Shown: one piece after another, positions 27,050-36,026 of the stretch
How the letters are laid out: each line of letters starts with the position of its first letter
Numbering within the stretch: the first letter of the stretch is position 1
NCBI RefSeq assembly: GCF_024298965.1
Contig: NZ_CP085193.1
Coordinates: 9,982,001-10,046,000, forward strand
From: Streptomyces rapamycinicus NRRL 5491
Lineage (GTDB): Bacteria; Actinomycetota; Actinomycetes; Streptomycetales; Streptomycetaceae
DNA: 64,000 nucleotides
Direction: 5' to 3'
Notes under the pieces: model-generated
Database searches by the model: none
Seen by the model: only the letters and a program-made list of their open reading frames with translations
What the model was told of the DNA's origin: nothing
Position numbers and translations under genes: made by a program

Positions 27050-28443
27050 GCGATGACACGATACGCCTGGTCACGATCGGGCGGATTTTCCGTCGGCGGT
27101 GGCGGCTTCTCACCATCCTCGCCGTGGTGGGGGCGCTCGTCGGCTACGGCACCTCCTTGCTGTTTCCGCCGCGCTACACGGCGTCGGCGTCGGTACTGCT
27201 GCCGGGGGCGTGGGAGGAGCGCGAGCTGCTCACCCAGGCGGAGATCGCGACCAGTTCGGTGGTGGTCGACCGCGCGGCCGCCACGCTCGGCTGGACCGGG
27301 GTCAGCGGCAGCGAGCTGCGGGACCGGGTGAGCGCCAAGGCAGCCGACGGGAACATCATCAAGATCTCGGGTACGGCCGACACCCCGGAGCGCGCACAGC
27401 ACCTCTCCGACCAGGTGGCCCAGCAATTCGTCGCCTTCGCCGCGCGGCTCGCGGGCGACGACACCGACTCCGAAGCCTCGGCCGGGCCCGAGACACTGCG
27501 GAAGATGGTGGTGCAGACCAGCCGCCGCATCACCGAACTGGCCGACGCGGCCGATCCGGGGCAGACCGTGGAGAGCGTGCAGGGCCGCACCGAGCTGGAG
27601 AAGCTGCGCATCGCGCTGCAGGAGGCCATGAAGAAGCTGACCGAGGCCGACCCGGTGACCAGCAAATCCAACATGGTCGTCATGGGGCCGGCGGCCCGGC
27701 CGTCCGGCGAGGCACCGCCGACTAGGACGCAGCTCACCGTCGCCGGAGCGCTGCTGTTCTTCCTGCTCGCGGTCATCGGCCATCTCACCGCCGCACGGAT
27801 GAGCCGCCGGCTGCGCACCGAACCGGAGATCGCCGCGGCGCTGGGCTCGACACTGCTGGGCACCGTCGACGTACCTGGTGAAGGGCGCGCGCACCGGCCG
27901 GAAGGCGGCGGCCCAAGGGCCCGGATCCGCCGGCTCCTCGGCATCGACACCCGGTGGGACATGCCGACCCCGCGGCGGTCCGGCGACGAGGCCGGCAGGC
28001 AGATCCGCTACCGGCGGGTGTGCGCCCGCCTCCGGGACCAGTTGCCGGCTCCCCGGCGGCTGCTGGTGGTCGTACCGGACGGCGACGAGATCGCCCGCCG
28101 GGCCGCCGGGCAGCTCGCCGCCGAGGCCAAGGGCGATCCTTCCCCCTCCTCTTCGAGCAGGGGATACCCCGTGCTGCGGGTGGTGGAGGTCTCGGTGGAC
28201 CGGCCGATCGTGCCGGACCGCGACACCGAGTCCGGTGCCCTGGTGGTCCTCAGCGCGGGCAGCCGGACCGCGGAGGAGCTCGCCGGCATCGCCGAGGCGT
28301 GTGCGGACGCCGGGCATGAGGTCGTCGGCATCGTCGTCGCCGGAACGGTGCGGGCCCGCCCGACGCGGACCGCCGACCGCCCTCCGGACGAGCCCACTCT
28401 GGAACTCGCCGTGCGCGGCCACGCGACGGGAGGCTCGAAGTGA
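27046..28443 (+). CDS. Polysaccharide co-polymerase / chain-length regulator (Wzz-like)
   Basis: A 465-residue protein with an N-terminal membrane helix (about residues 19-40) followed by PPRYTASASVLL, the Wzz signature region, an extracytoplasmic helical domain, a second helix near residues 227-248, and a long cytoplasmic tail of about 200 residues. The tail has beta-strand stretches such as RRLLVVVPDGDE and GALVVLSAG but no nucleotide-binding loop. TTG 27046 overlaps the previous stop (TTGA). It likely sets chain length with the second protein of this type that follows. Confidence 0.82.
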   Translation: MSDDTIRLVTIGRIFRRRWRLLTILAVVGALVGYGTSLLFPPRYTASASVLLPGAWEERELLTQAEIATSSVVVDRAAATLGWTGVSGSELRDRVSAKAADGNIIKISGTADTPERAQHLSDQVAQQFVAFAARLAGDDTDSEASAGPETLRKMVVQTSRRITELADAADPGQTVESVQGRTELEKLRIALQEAMKKLTEADPVTSKSNMVVMGPAARPSGEAPPTRTQLTVAGALLFFLLAVIGHLTAARMSRRLRTEPEIAAALGSTLLGTVDVPGEGRAHRPEGGGPRARIRRLLGIDTRWDMPTPRRSGDEAGRQIRYRRVCARLRDQLPAPRRLLVVVPDGDEIARRAAGQLAAEAKGDPSPSSSSRGYPVLRVVEVSVDRPIVPDRDTESGALVVLSAGSRTAEELAGIAEACADAGHEVVGIVVAGTVRARPTRTADRPPDEPTLELAVRGHATGGSK

Positions 28444-29960
28444 CGACGAGCGAGACCGCGGAGTCGTCGGCCGCCACTCCGCTCCTTGACCTCCAATCGC
28501 TGGTGGTGGCGGTGCGCAGGCGCCGCCGCCTCTGGTGCTCCATGGCTCTGCTGGGGCTGCTGGCCGGTGCGGCGATGGCCGTCCTGCTGCCGTCGCCGCC
28601 GACCGCGGTGACCAAGGTGCTGGTGGCGCATCAGGAGGACCAGCCGAACGACACCGGAACGCTGATCCGCACCGACGTCGCGCTGCTGGGGACCTCGCGG
28701 ATCGCCGGGGAGGCCCTGCGGTCCCTCAAGTCCACGGAAAGACCGGAGGACTTCATGGGGGACTACCGGGGCACCGGCTTGACCAACAACCTGCTGCAGA
28801 TCGATGTGACGGGTGACAGCGACGCCGAAGCGGTGGCCCGGGCCAAGGCGCTGGCCGACGCGTTCGTCGCGGACCATGTGAGGCGGATGCGGGAGGCCGC
28901 GAAAGCCGAGTCCAAGGCCCTGCTCGACCAGCGTGATCGCGTACGGGACGAACTCACCGAGGTCAACAAGGCGATCGGGGACCGATCGCCGGGCAGCGAC
29001 CCGGAAGCGTCGGCGAGCATCGAGTCGCTCTTCGCCCGCCGGGCCGAGCTCAACTCGCGGATCGCCGATTTCGACCAGCGCGCCGCGGAGGCGCGCACCG
29101 GCACGCCCAAGGTCATCGCCGGTACGCAGATCGTGGACGCCCCGCGCGCGGTGCGGCACTCCCCGCTGAAGGCCGCTGCCACCAACGCCGCGATCGGGCT
29201 CGTCCTCGGGCTCGCGCTCGGGCTCGCGGTGGCCGCGGTCGGCACGGTGGTGGCGGACCGACCCGTGCTGCGCCGGGAGATCGCGGCGAACCTGGGCGCC
29301 TCGGTCATCGCGGAGCTGCCCCGCCGGCCGGGCGGGCTGTGGCGGCGCCGACGGATCCGGGCGGCACGGACAAGGCTCACCGCGTCCCTGGCCCGCACCG
29401 TGCGCGGCGCCGCGGAACCGGTGTCGCTGCTGGAACTGGGCTGTGCGCGCGGCACGAGCGTGATCGCCCTGGACCTCGCCAGGGCGCTGGCGGCGGATGG
29501 GCCGGTGGTCATCATCGACGGTCTGCCCGGTCCGCAGCTCGCGATCCGCCGCCCGAAGCCAGGAGACCCGACCGTGGTCAGCGGCGAGCAGGCCGCCGCC
29601 GTGTCGCCTCAGGAGCACCGGTTCGGCGTCGGCTCGGTCGGGCCCGGCACCGCGTGGACCGACCTCCAGTACCTCGGTACCCGGACCGTGCTCGTCGTGC
29701 GTGCCGGGCACGGCAGCGCCGCATGGCTGCACACCGTGGCGCGGCAGCTCGCGGACCAGCGCATTCCGGTGATCGGTGTGGTGCTGATCGACCCCGATCC
29801 GCGTGACCGGACCGACGGAACGCTGTGGGACGGGCTGCACATCGCGCTGCGGGGCCACGGCGAGCGGCCGGCCCGGCGGCACGGGACGGGCCAACTACGG
29901 ACGGAGCGGCTGCCGATGTGGGCCGCGCGAGTCCCGGACAGCGACCAGGAGGCACGGTAG
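28440..29960 (+). CDS. Polysaccharide co-polymerase with degenerate tyrosine-kinase-like domain
   Basis: A 506-residue GumC/CapA-like protein. Helix 1 (about 34-52) is followed by PSPPTAVTKVLVAH; a coiled-coil region around 140-205 (SKALLDQRDRVRDELTEVN) and a second helix near 240-262 come before the cytoplasmic domain. That domain has the BY-kinase layout (LELGCARGTSVIALDLARAL near residue 335, VVIIDGLPG, TRTVLVVRAGHG, IPVIGVVLID) but the Walker A Lys/Gly pattern is lost, and no C-terminal Tyr cluster exists. It is probably a non-catalytic regulator. GTG 28440 overlaps the previous stop by 4 bases. Confidence 0.85.
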   Translation: MTTSETAESSAATPLLDLQSLVVAVRRRRRLWCSMALLGLLAGAAMAVLLPSPPTAVTKVLVAHQEDQPNDTGTLIRTDVALLGTSRIAGEALRSLKSTERPEDFMGDYRGTGLTNNLLQIDVTGDSDAEAVARAKALADAFVADHVRRMREAAKAESKALLDQRDRVRDELTEVNKAIGDRSPGSDPEASASIESLFARRAELNSRIADFDQRAAEARTGTPKVIAGTQIVDAPRAVRHSPLKAAATNAAIGLVLGLALGLAVAAVGTVVADRPVLRREIAANLGASVIAELPRRPGGLWRRRRIRAARTRLTASLARTVRGAAEPVSLLELGCARGTSVIALDLARALAADGPVVIIDGLPGPQLAIRRPKPGDPTVVSGEQAAAVSPQEHRFGVGSVGPGTAWTDLQYLGTRTVLVVRAGHGSAAWLHTVARQLADQRIPVIGVVLIDPDPRDRTDGTLWDGLHIALRGHGERPARRHGTGQLRTERLPMWAARVPDSDQEAR

Positions 29961-29963
29961 GAC

Positions 29964-31880
29964 ATGTGTGGCATCGCAGGCACCTACCGATGGCCGGACG
30001 GGAAGGCCGTGACCGACCGGCTCACCGATACCCTCGCCCACCGCGGTCCGGACGGGACGGGCCGGTACGGCCACCCCGCCGGTGACGGCGAAGTGCACCT
30101 CGGGCACCGCCGGCTGGCCATCATCGACCTGTCCGAGACCGGCGCCCAGCCGATGGCCTCGGACGGCCTCGTCCTGACGTACAACGGCGAGCTGTACAAC
30201 GCGCCCGAGCTGCGAGCCGAACTGGCAGCCGCCGGGGTGCGCTTCCGCGGTACCTCCGACACCGAGGTGCTGCTTGAGGCCTGGCGGCGCTGGGGCACCG
30301 ACTGCCTGCCCCGGCTGCGCGGCATGTTCGCGTTCGGGATCTTCGACGAGCGAACCGGTGACCTGGTGCTCGTCCGCGACCAACTCGGCATCAAGCCGCT
30401 GTTCCTGCTCCGGCGCGGCGAGGGCCTGGTGTTCGCCTCCGAACTCAAGGCGCTCGCCGCCGTGACCGGCGGGTCGCTGGAGGTGGACCATGCGGCGCTG
30501 GTGGCCTCGCTGCTCTACTACTGGGTGCCGGACTCGCGCTGCGCGTTCCGCGAAGCGGAGAAGCTGCCGCCGGGGAGCTGGCTGCGGATCCGGCCCGACG
30601 GCCGGGTGGAGCGCGGCCGGTTCTGGAACCTTAGGGACGTCGCCGCCGAGGGCCGGGAGCGGGCCCGGAGCGGCGAGCGGCCGGACCTCGCCGCCATCGT
30701 CGAGGAGTCGACCCGGCGCCATCTGCTCTCCGACGTGCCCGTGGCGACCTTCCTCTCCGGCGGTCTCGACTCCAGCTACCTGACCGCTCTGGCCGCCCGC
30801 CACCAGCCCGGGATCTCCGCCTACACGATCGGGTTCCGCGCCGAGGACGCCAGGTTCGAGGCGATGCCGGACGACCTGCGCTACGCCCGGCGGGTGGCCG
30901 AGCGGTTCGGCGTCGACCTGCATGAGATCGAGATCGCCCCGAACGTGCTCGACCTGCTGCCGCAGATGACGTACCACCTGGACGAGCCGATCGGCGACCC
31001 CGCCGCGATCAACACGTTCCTGATCTGCTCGGCCGCCCGGGAGGCCGGGGTCGAGGTGATGCTCTCGGGGATGGGTGCCGACGAGCTGTTCGCCGGTTAC
31101 CGCAAGCACCTGGCCAACCTGATCGCGCTGCGCTACCAGCGCGTTCCGCGGCCCCTGCGGCGCGGGGTGTCCAGGGCCGTGGACCGGCTGCCGGTGGCCA
31201 CGGCCCGCCGTGGGTACCGGTCGGTGCGCTTCGCGAAGCGGTTCCTCTCCTTCGCCGATCTGCCGGAGGAGACCGCGTTCCGGCGCAGCTACACCATGTA
31301 CGACCAGGACGAGCTGCTCGCGTTGATCGATCCGGACCTGGCCGGGACGGTCGAGGACGTGCTGACCGAGCACGCGGATGTCTACCAGGACAACGACCTC
31401 GACGACTTCGTCAACCGCATGTGCCTGGGCGACGCCCGGATGTTCCTGCCGGGCCTGAACCTCACGTACACGGACCGGTCGAGCATGGCCGCGTCGACCG
31501 AGGTGCGGGTGCCGTATGTGGACGTCGAGGTGGTCAGGGCGGCGTTCGCCGTGCCCGGTGACCGCAAGATCGTCGGACGGCAGGGGAAGGCCGTCCTCAA
31601 GGAGGCGGCCACCTCGATCCTGCCCCGGGAGATCGTGTACCGGCCCAAGGGCCTGTTCAGCGCCCCGCTGCGGGCCTGGATGAGCCGGGATCTGGCACCG
31701 CTGGTGCGCGAGGTGGTGCACGACGGCGTGCTCGTCCGTTCCGGGTTCCTGCGCCGCGACGCGCTGGCGCGGATGGTCGCCGAGGACGCCGCCGGGCAGC
31801 GGGACTTCTCCAAACATCTGTGGCATGTGCTGACCCTCGAGTACTGGTATCGCGGCGCGACTTCTGGGGAGTTTGAGTGA
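29964..31880 (+). CDS. Asparagine-synthase-like glutamine amidotransferase
   Basis: A 638-residue class II amidotransferase. Cys2 (MCGIAGTY) is the glutaminase nucleophile, supported by AHRGPDGTG, HRRLAIIDLS and YNGELYN; the synthetase half has the ATP pyrophosphatase loop FLSGGLDSSYL and SGMGADELFAGY. In polysaccharide loci such proteins often amidate a uronic acid on the nucleotide sugar or polymer (WbpS-type), and this operon has a uronate-forming dehydrogenase. Primary asparagine synthesis is less likely given the location between chain-length and sugar-modifying genes. It sits 3 bases after the previous gene. Confidence 0.92.
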   Translation: MCGIAGTYRWPDGKAVTDRLTDTLAHRGPDGTGRYGHPAGDGEVHLGHRRLAIIDLSETGAQPMASDGLVLTYNGELYNAPELRAELAAAGVRFRGTSDTEVLLEAWRRWGTDCLPRLRGMFAFGIFDERTGDLVLVRDQLGIKPLFLLRRGEGLVFASELKALAAVTGGSLEVDHAALVASLLYYWVPDSRCAFREAEKLPPGSWLRIRPDGRVERGRFWNLRDVAAEGRERARSGERPDLAAIVEESTRRHLLSDVPVATFLSGGLDSSYLTALAARHQPGISAYTIGFRAEDARFEAMPDDLRYARRVAERFGVDLHEIEIAPNVLDLLPQMTYHLDEPIGDPAAINTFLICSAAREAGVEVMLSGMGADELFAGYRKHLANLIALRYQRVPRPLRRGVSRAVDRLPVATARRGYRSVRFAKRFLSFADLPEETAFRRSYTMYDQDELLALIDPDLAGTVEDVLTEHADVYQDNDLDDFVNRMCLGDARMFLPGLNLTYTDRSSMAASTEVRVPYVDVEVVRAAFAVPGDRKIVGRQGKAVLKEAATSILPREIVYRPKGLFSAPLRAWMSRDLAPLVREVVHDGVLVRSGFLRRDALARMVAEDAAGQRDFSKHLWHVLTLEYWYRGATSGEFE

Positions 31881-34069
31881 AGCAGGTTGTGCAGAACTAC
31901 AAGAGCGGCGAGCTGGCGCTGCTCGACGTGCCGGTGCCGGGGTGCAAACCGGGCGGTGTGCTGGTCCGCAGTGCCTACTCGCTGATATCCACCGGGACCG
32001 AGCTCATGAAGGTGTCCGAGGCCGGGATGTCGATGGTGGGCAAGGCCCGCTCCCGGCCGGACCAGGTGGCCAAGGTCATGCAGAGCGTGGCCACCAACGG
32101 GGTGGGCGCCACCTACCGCAAGGTGATGGGCAAGCTGGACTCCTACACGCCGCTCGGCTACTCGCTGTGCGGGGTGGTCGAGGAGGTCGGCGGCGGGGTC
32201 GACGATGTGAAGGTCGGCGACCTCGTGGCCTGCGCCGGCAATGAGCACGCGCTGCACGCCGAGCTGAACTGGGTGCCGAAGAACCTCTACGCCCGGGTGC
32301 CGGACGGGCTCGAGCCGCGGCACGCGGCCTTCGGCACCGTCGGGTCGATCGCGTTGCAGGGCGTCCGCCGCGGCGAGCCACAGCTCGGCGACGTGGCGCT
32401 GGTCATCGGCCTCGGGCTGATCGGGCAGCTGGTGGTGCAGCTCCTTGCCGCCTCGGGAGTCCGCGTCGTCGGGGTCGACCCCGACCCGGTGCGCTGCGAG
32501 CTCGCCGAGCGCCTGTCCGCGGCGGCCTGCGGCGATCCCGCGTCCGCGGCCGTGGAAACCGCCGTCGCCGAACTCACCGGCGGTCACGGTGTGGACCAGG
32601 TGTATCTGGCCGCCGGCGGCGGCAGCAACCAGCCCGTCGAGCTGGCCGCCCGGCTGAGCCGGGACCGCGGCCGCGTCGTCGACATCGGCAAGTGCCGTCT
32701 GGACCTGCCGTGGAACGCGTACTACGAGAAGGAGCTCGACGTCCGGTTCTCCCGCAGTTACGGCCCCGGGCGCTACGACCCGGAGTACGAGCTCGAGGGG
32801 CGGGACTACCCGATCGGCTACGTGCGCTGGACCGAGCGCCGCAACCTGGCGTGTTTCCTCGATCTCCTCGCCCGCGGCAGCGTCGACGTGGAGCCGCTGG
32901 TCTCCCATATGGCCGACTTCGATGACGCCGTCGAGACGTACCAGCGCCTGAAGGACGGCGACCTGAAGGCCGTGGCCGTGCTGTTCCGGTATCCCGGGCA
33001 CCCCGGCCAGGCCGGGGAAACGGAGGCCCCGGCGGTGGCCGTGCCCGCGGTGCGGCGCGGCGGCGGAGTGTCCGCCCCGGCCCTGGCCAACGCGTCGGTG
33101 CGGCTGGCGTTCGTCGGCGCGGGAAACTACGCGACGTCGATGCTGCTGCCGCACCTGGAACGGCGCGAAGGCGTCGAGCTGTCCACGGTCGTCACCACCA
33201 CCGCGCTGTCCGCGGCCAACGCCAAGCGGAAGTTCGGCTTCGCCGAGGCGACCACCGATCTCGACGCCGTGCTCGGCGACCCGTCCATCGACGCGGTGTT
33301 CGTGGTCACCCGCCACAGCTCGCACGCCGAACTGACCATGAGGGCGCTGCGGGCAGGCAAGGCGGTGTTCGTGGAGAAGCCCCTGGCCCTCACCGAGGAC
33401 GAGCTGGCCGGGGTGCTCGCGGCGGTGGAGGAGACCGGCAACGACCGGCTGCAGGTGGGCTTCAACCGCCGGTTCGCGCCGCTGCTGCAGGAGGCCAGGA
33501 AGCGGTTCGGTTCCCGGACCGGGCCGGGAAGCCTCCGCTACCTGGTCAACGCGGGCCGCCTCGACCACGGCAGCTGGTACCTCCAACAGGGCACCGAGGG
33601 CTCGCGGTTCGCCGGCGAGGGCGGACACTTCATCGACACGGCGAGCTGGCTGCTCGGGGCCGACCCGGTCTCGGTGTACGCGGTCGCCACGTCCGGCAAC
33701 GAGGACCTCCAGGTCGTGCTGCGATACCCGGACGGGTCCACCGCCACCATCGCTTACGTCACCACCGGCTCGCCGGGCTTCCCCAAGGAGACGCTGGACC
33801 TGATCGCGGACGGCAAGGTGCTGCGGCTCGACGACTTCGTCCGTACCGCCGTGTACGACGGCCGCCGCGACCGGTGGGTCAGTTCGCGGCTGCCCAAGGC
33901 CCGGGACAAGGGCCAGTCCGCCGAGCTGGCCGCGTTCATCAAGGCCGTGCGGACCGGCGGGCCGATGCCGGTGCCGCTGGAGTCGCTGGTCGCCACCACG
34001 GCGGCCACCCTCGCCGTGCGGGCCGGCCTGGCCAGTGGTGCGCCGGTGACGTTGGCGAGGGCGCGATGA
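31877..34069 (+). CDS. Fused zinc-type alcohol dehydrogenase / Gfo-Idh-MocA oxidoreductase
   Basis: A 730-residue two-domain enzyme. Residues 1 to about 375 are a medium-chain dehydrogenase (VIGLGLIGQLVVQLLAASG as Rossmann motif); residues from about 410 are a Gfo/Idh/MocA oxidoreductase (FVGAGNYATSMLLPHL, VEKPLALTEDE, GGHFIDTASWLLG). This fusion is a recognised architecture in polysaccharide loci next to AsnB-like and heparinase-like genes, as here, but its substrate is not established. The pairing suggests oxidation and re-reduction of a sugar. GTG 31877 overlaps the previous stop. Confidence 0.92.
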   Translation: MKQVVQNYKSGELALLDVPVPGCKPGGVLVRSAYSLISTGTELMKVSEAGMSMVGKARSRPDQVAKVMQSVATNGVGATYRKVMGKLDSYTPLGYSLCGVVEEVGGGVDDVKVGDLVACAGNEHALHAELNWVPKNLYARVPDGLEPRHAAFGTVGSIALQGVRRGEPQLGDVALVIGLGLIGQLVVQLLAASGVRVVGVDPDPVRCELAERLSAAACGDPASAAVETAVAELTGGHGVDQVYLAAGGGSNQPVELAARLSRDRGRVVDIGKCRLDLPWNAYYEKELDVRFSRSYGPGRYDPEYELEGRDYPIGYVRWTERRNLACFLDLLARGSVDVEPLVSHMADFDDAVETYQRLKDGDLKAVAVLFRYPGHPGQAGETEAPAVAVPAVRRGGGVSAPALANASVRLAFVGAGNYATSMLLPHLERREGVELSTVVTTTALSAANAKRKFGFAEATTDLDAVLGDPSIDAVFVVTRHSSHAELTMRALRAGKAVFVEKPLALTEDELAGVLAAVEETGNDRLQVGFNRRFAPLLQEARKRFGSRTGPGSLRYLVNAGRLDHGSWYLQQGTEGSRFAGEGGHFIDTASWLLGADPVSVYAVATSGNEDLQVVLRYPDGSTATIAYVTTGSPGFPKETLDLIADGKVLRLDDFVRTAVYDGRRDRWVSSRLPKARDKGQSAELAAFIKAVRTGGPMPVPLESLVATTAATLAVRAGLASGAPVTLARAR

Positions 34070-36018
34070 CCGTGAGCTCGGGGAGCCCGGGCTGGTACCT
34101 GCGGCGGCTGTCCCGGATGGGACCGCGGGAGATCGGCGGCCGGGTGGGCGACGCGGTGCGCAGGCGGCGGTGGCGGTCGGCGCGGCCGGACTGCCCGAGC
34201 GTGACCGGCGCCCGGTTCACCGCGGTACTGCCCGCGGGGACGATCGCCGCCGTGCCACCGGACGCCGCGAAACGCCTCATCGCCGAGGCGGATCGGCTGA
34301 TGGCCGGGCACGCCGAGTACTTCGGGGTGGAACGCGACGACCTGGCCGACCCGGACTGGTGGTACGACCCGAAGACCGGGCGCCGGGCTCCGTGGGGCTA
34401 CGCCTTCGACGTGCCGTACCGCGACGAGGACGCGGTCGGGGACATCAAGCAGATCTGGGAGCCGTCCCGGCATCAGTACCTCACCGTGCTCGCCGCCGCC
34501 TACGCGATCACCGGGAACGAGCGGTACGCCGAGCGGGTGGCCGAGCACCTGCGGTCGTGGTGGACGGCCAACGCGCCGCTGCGCGGAGTGCACTGGACCA
34601 GCGGCATCGAGCTGGGGATCCGGCTGCTGTCCTGGGTGTGGATCCGCCGGCTCCTCGACGGCTGGCCGGGCGCGGCCGGGCTGTTCGAGGGCAACCCGGT
34701 GGCGCTGAACCAGATCTGGCACCACCAGCGCTGGCTGGCCGCCTTCCCGAGCCGGGGGTCCTCGGCGAACAACCACGTCATCGCCGAGGCCGCCGGGCAG
34801 TTCGCCGCGGCCTGCGCGTTCGGGTGGTTCCCCTCCTCGGCGCGCTGGCGGGCCGATGCGCTGCGGTCGCTGGAGCGGCAGCTGCGCGGCAACACCTTCG
34901 ACTCCGGCCTCAACCGCGAGCTGGCCACCGAGTATCACGGACTGGTGCTGGAGCTCGGCCTGGCCGCGGTGGCCGAGGCGGATGCCGCGGGCAGGCCGGT
35001 GCCCGCGTCGATCAGGCTGGTGCTGCTGCGGATGACCGACGCGCTCGCGGCCATCGTGGACAGCCGGCTGCGGCCGCCGCGCCAGGGGGACGCCGACGAC
35101 GGGCACGGTCTGGTCGTGGACGGCGCGGGCACCGACCGCTGGGCCTCGCTGCTGGCCACCGGGGACGCCGTGTTCGGCCGGCTCGCCTGGTGGCCCGCGG
35201 TGACCGGCACCGATGTGCGCACCCCGCTGCTGGCCGCGTTCATCAAACCCACTGAACTGCCGGTGGCCCGCCCGCCGAGCCGACCGGCCCACTTCGCCGA
35301 CGCGGGGCTCACGATCCTGCGTGGCCCGGAAGAGATCTGGTGCCGCTGCGACGGTGGTCCGCACGGCTTCCTGTCCATCGCCGCGCATGCCCACGCGGAC
35401 GCGCTGTCCGTGGAGGTCCGGCACGACGGGGTCGACGTGCTCGCCGACCCGGGGACGTACTGCTACCACGGGCAGCCCGAGTGGCGGCGGTACTTCCGGT
35501 CGACCCTCGGCCACAACACCCTGCAGCTGGACGGCGGTGACCAGTCCGTCTCCGGCGGCCCCTTCCTGTGGACCCGGCATGCCCGCAGCCGCGTCCTGGC
35601 CGTGGAAACCTCCGGCGAGGGCGTGGCCCGCTGGTGTGCCGAGCACGACGGCTACCAGGGCTCCGTGCACCGCCGCCGGGTGGAACTGACGGCCGCGACC
35701 GGGGAGCTGAGGGTGGTGGACGAGGTGCGCGGCCCGCGCCGGGAGGTGTGCCTGGCGTTCCACCTCGGCCCGGCGATCGCCGCGGACCTGGTGGCCAACC
35801 GGGCACGGCTCACCTGGACCCGGGACGGCGAGGACCGCTCCGCGGTGCTCGACCTGCCCGGGCAGCTGTCCTGGCGGGCACATCGCGGCGCGACCGAACC
35901 GCCGCTGGGCTGGTACTCCGCCGGTTTCGGGCGCAAGGAACCCACCACCACACTGGTCGGCACCGGCTTCGCCGACGGCGCGCGGGGGTTCACCACCGTA
36001 CTCACGTTCCGCGGCTAG
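34066..36018 (+). CDS. Heparinase II/III-family protein
   Basis: A 650-residue protein with an N-terminal alpha/alpha toroid (SSANNHVIAEAAGQ, LATEYHGLVLELG) and a C-terminal beta-sheet domain with HAHADALSVEV, DPGTYCYHGQPEWR and GHNTLQLDGGDQS. These are the catalytic-region motifs of uronic-acid polysaccharide lyases. No signal peptide is visible, so it may act inside the cell or leave by another route. A lyase inside the biosynthetic operon may trim chains or clear stalled product. ATG 34066 overlaps the preceding gene by 4 bases. Confidence 0.9.
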   Translation: MTVSSGSPGWYLRRLSRMGPREIGGRVGDAVRRRRWRSARPDCPSVTGARFTAVLPAGTIAAVPPDAAKRLIAEADRLMAGHAEYFGVERDDLADPDWWYDPKTGRRAPWGYAFDVPYRDEDAVGDIKQIWEPSRHQYLTVLAAAYAITGNERYAERVAEHLRSWWTANAPLRGVHWTSGIELGIRLLSWVWIRRLLDGWPGAAGLFEGNPVALNQIWHHQRWLAAFPSRGSSANNHVIAEAAGQFAAACAFGWFPSSARWRADALRSLERQLRGNTFDSGLNRELATEYHGLVLELGLAAVAEADAAGRPVPASIRLVLLRMTDALAAIVDSRLRPPRQGDADDGHGLVVDGAGTDRWASLLATGDAVFGRLAWWPAVTGTDVRTPLLAAFIKPTELPVARPPSRPAHFADAGLTILRGPEEIWCRCDGGPHGFLSIAAHAHADALSVEVRHDGVDVLADPGTYCYHGQPEWRRYFRSTLGHNTLQLDGGDQSVSGGPFLWTRHARSRVLAVETSGEGVARWCAEHDGYQGSVHRRRVELTAATGELRVVDEVRGPRREVCLAFHLGPAIAADLVANRARLTWTRDGEDRSAVLDLPGQLSWRAHRGATEPPLGWYSAGFGRKEPTTTLVGTGFADGARGFTTVLTFRG

Positions 36019-36026
36019 GAGGACGC

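Noticed and set aside
28440..29960. Active bacterial tyrosine kinase
   Set aside because: Walker A lysine pattern and C-terminal Tyr cluster are absent.
29964..31880. Housekeeping asparagine synthetase
   Set aside because: Position deep inside a polysaccharide operon makes a uronate-amidating role more likely, though sequence alone cannot exclude it.
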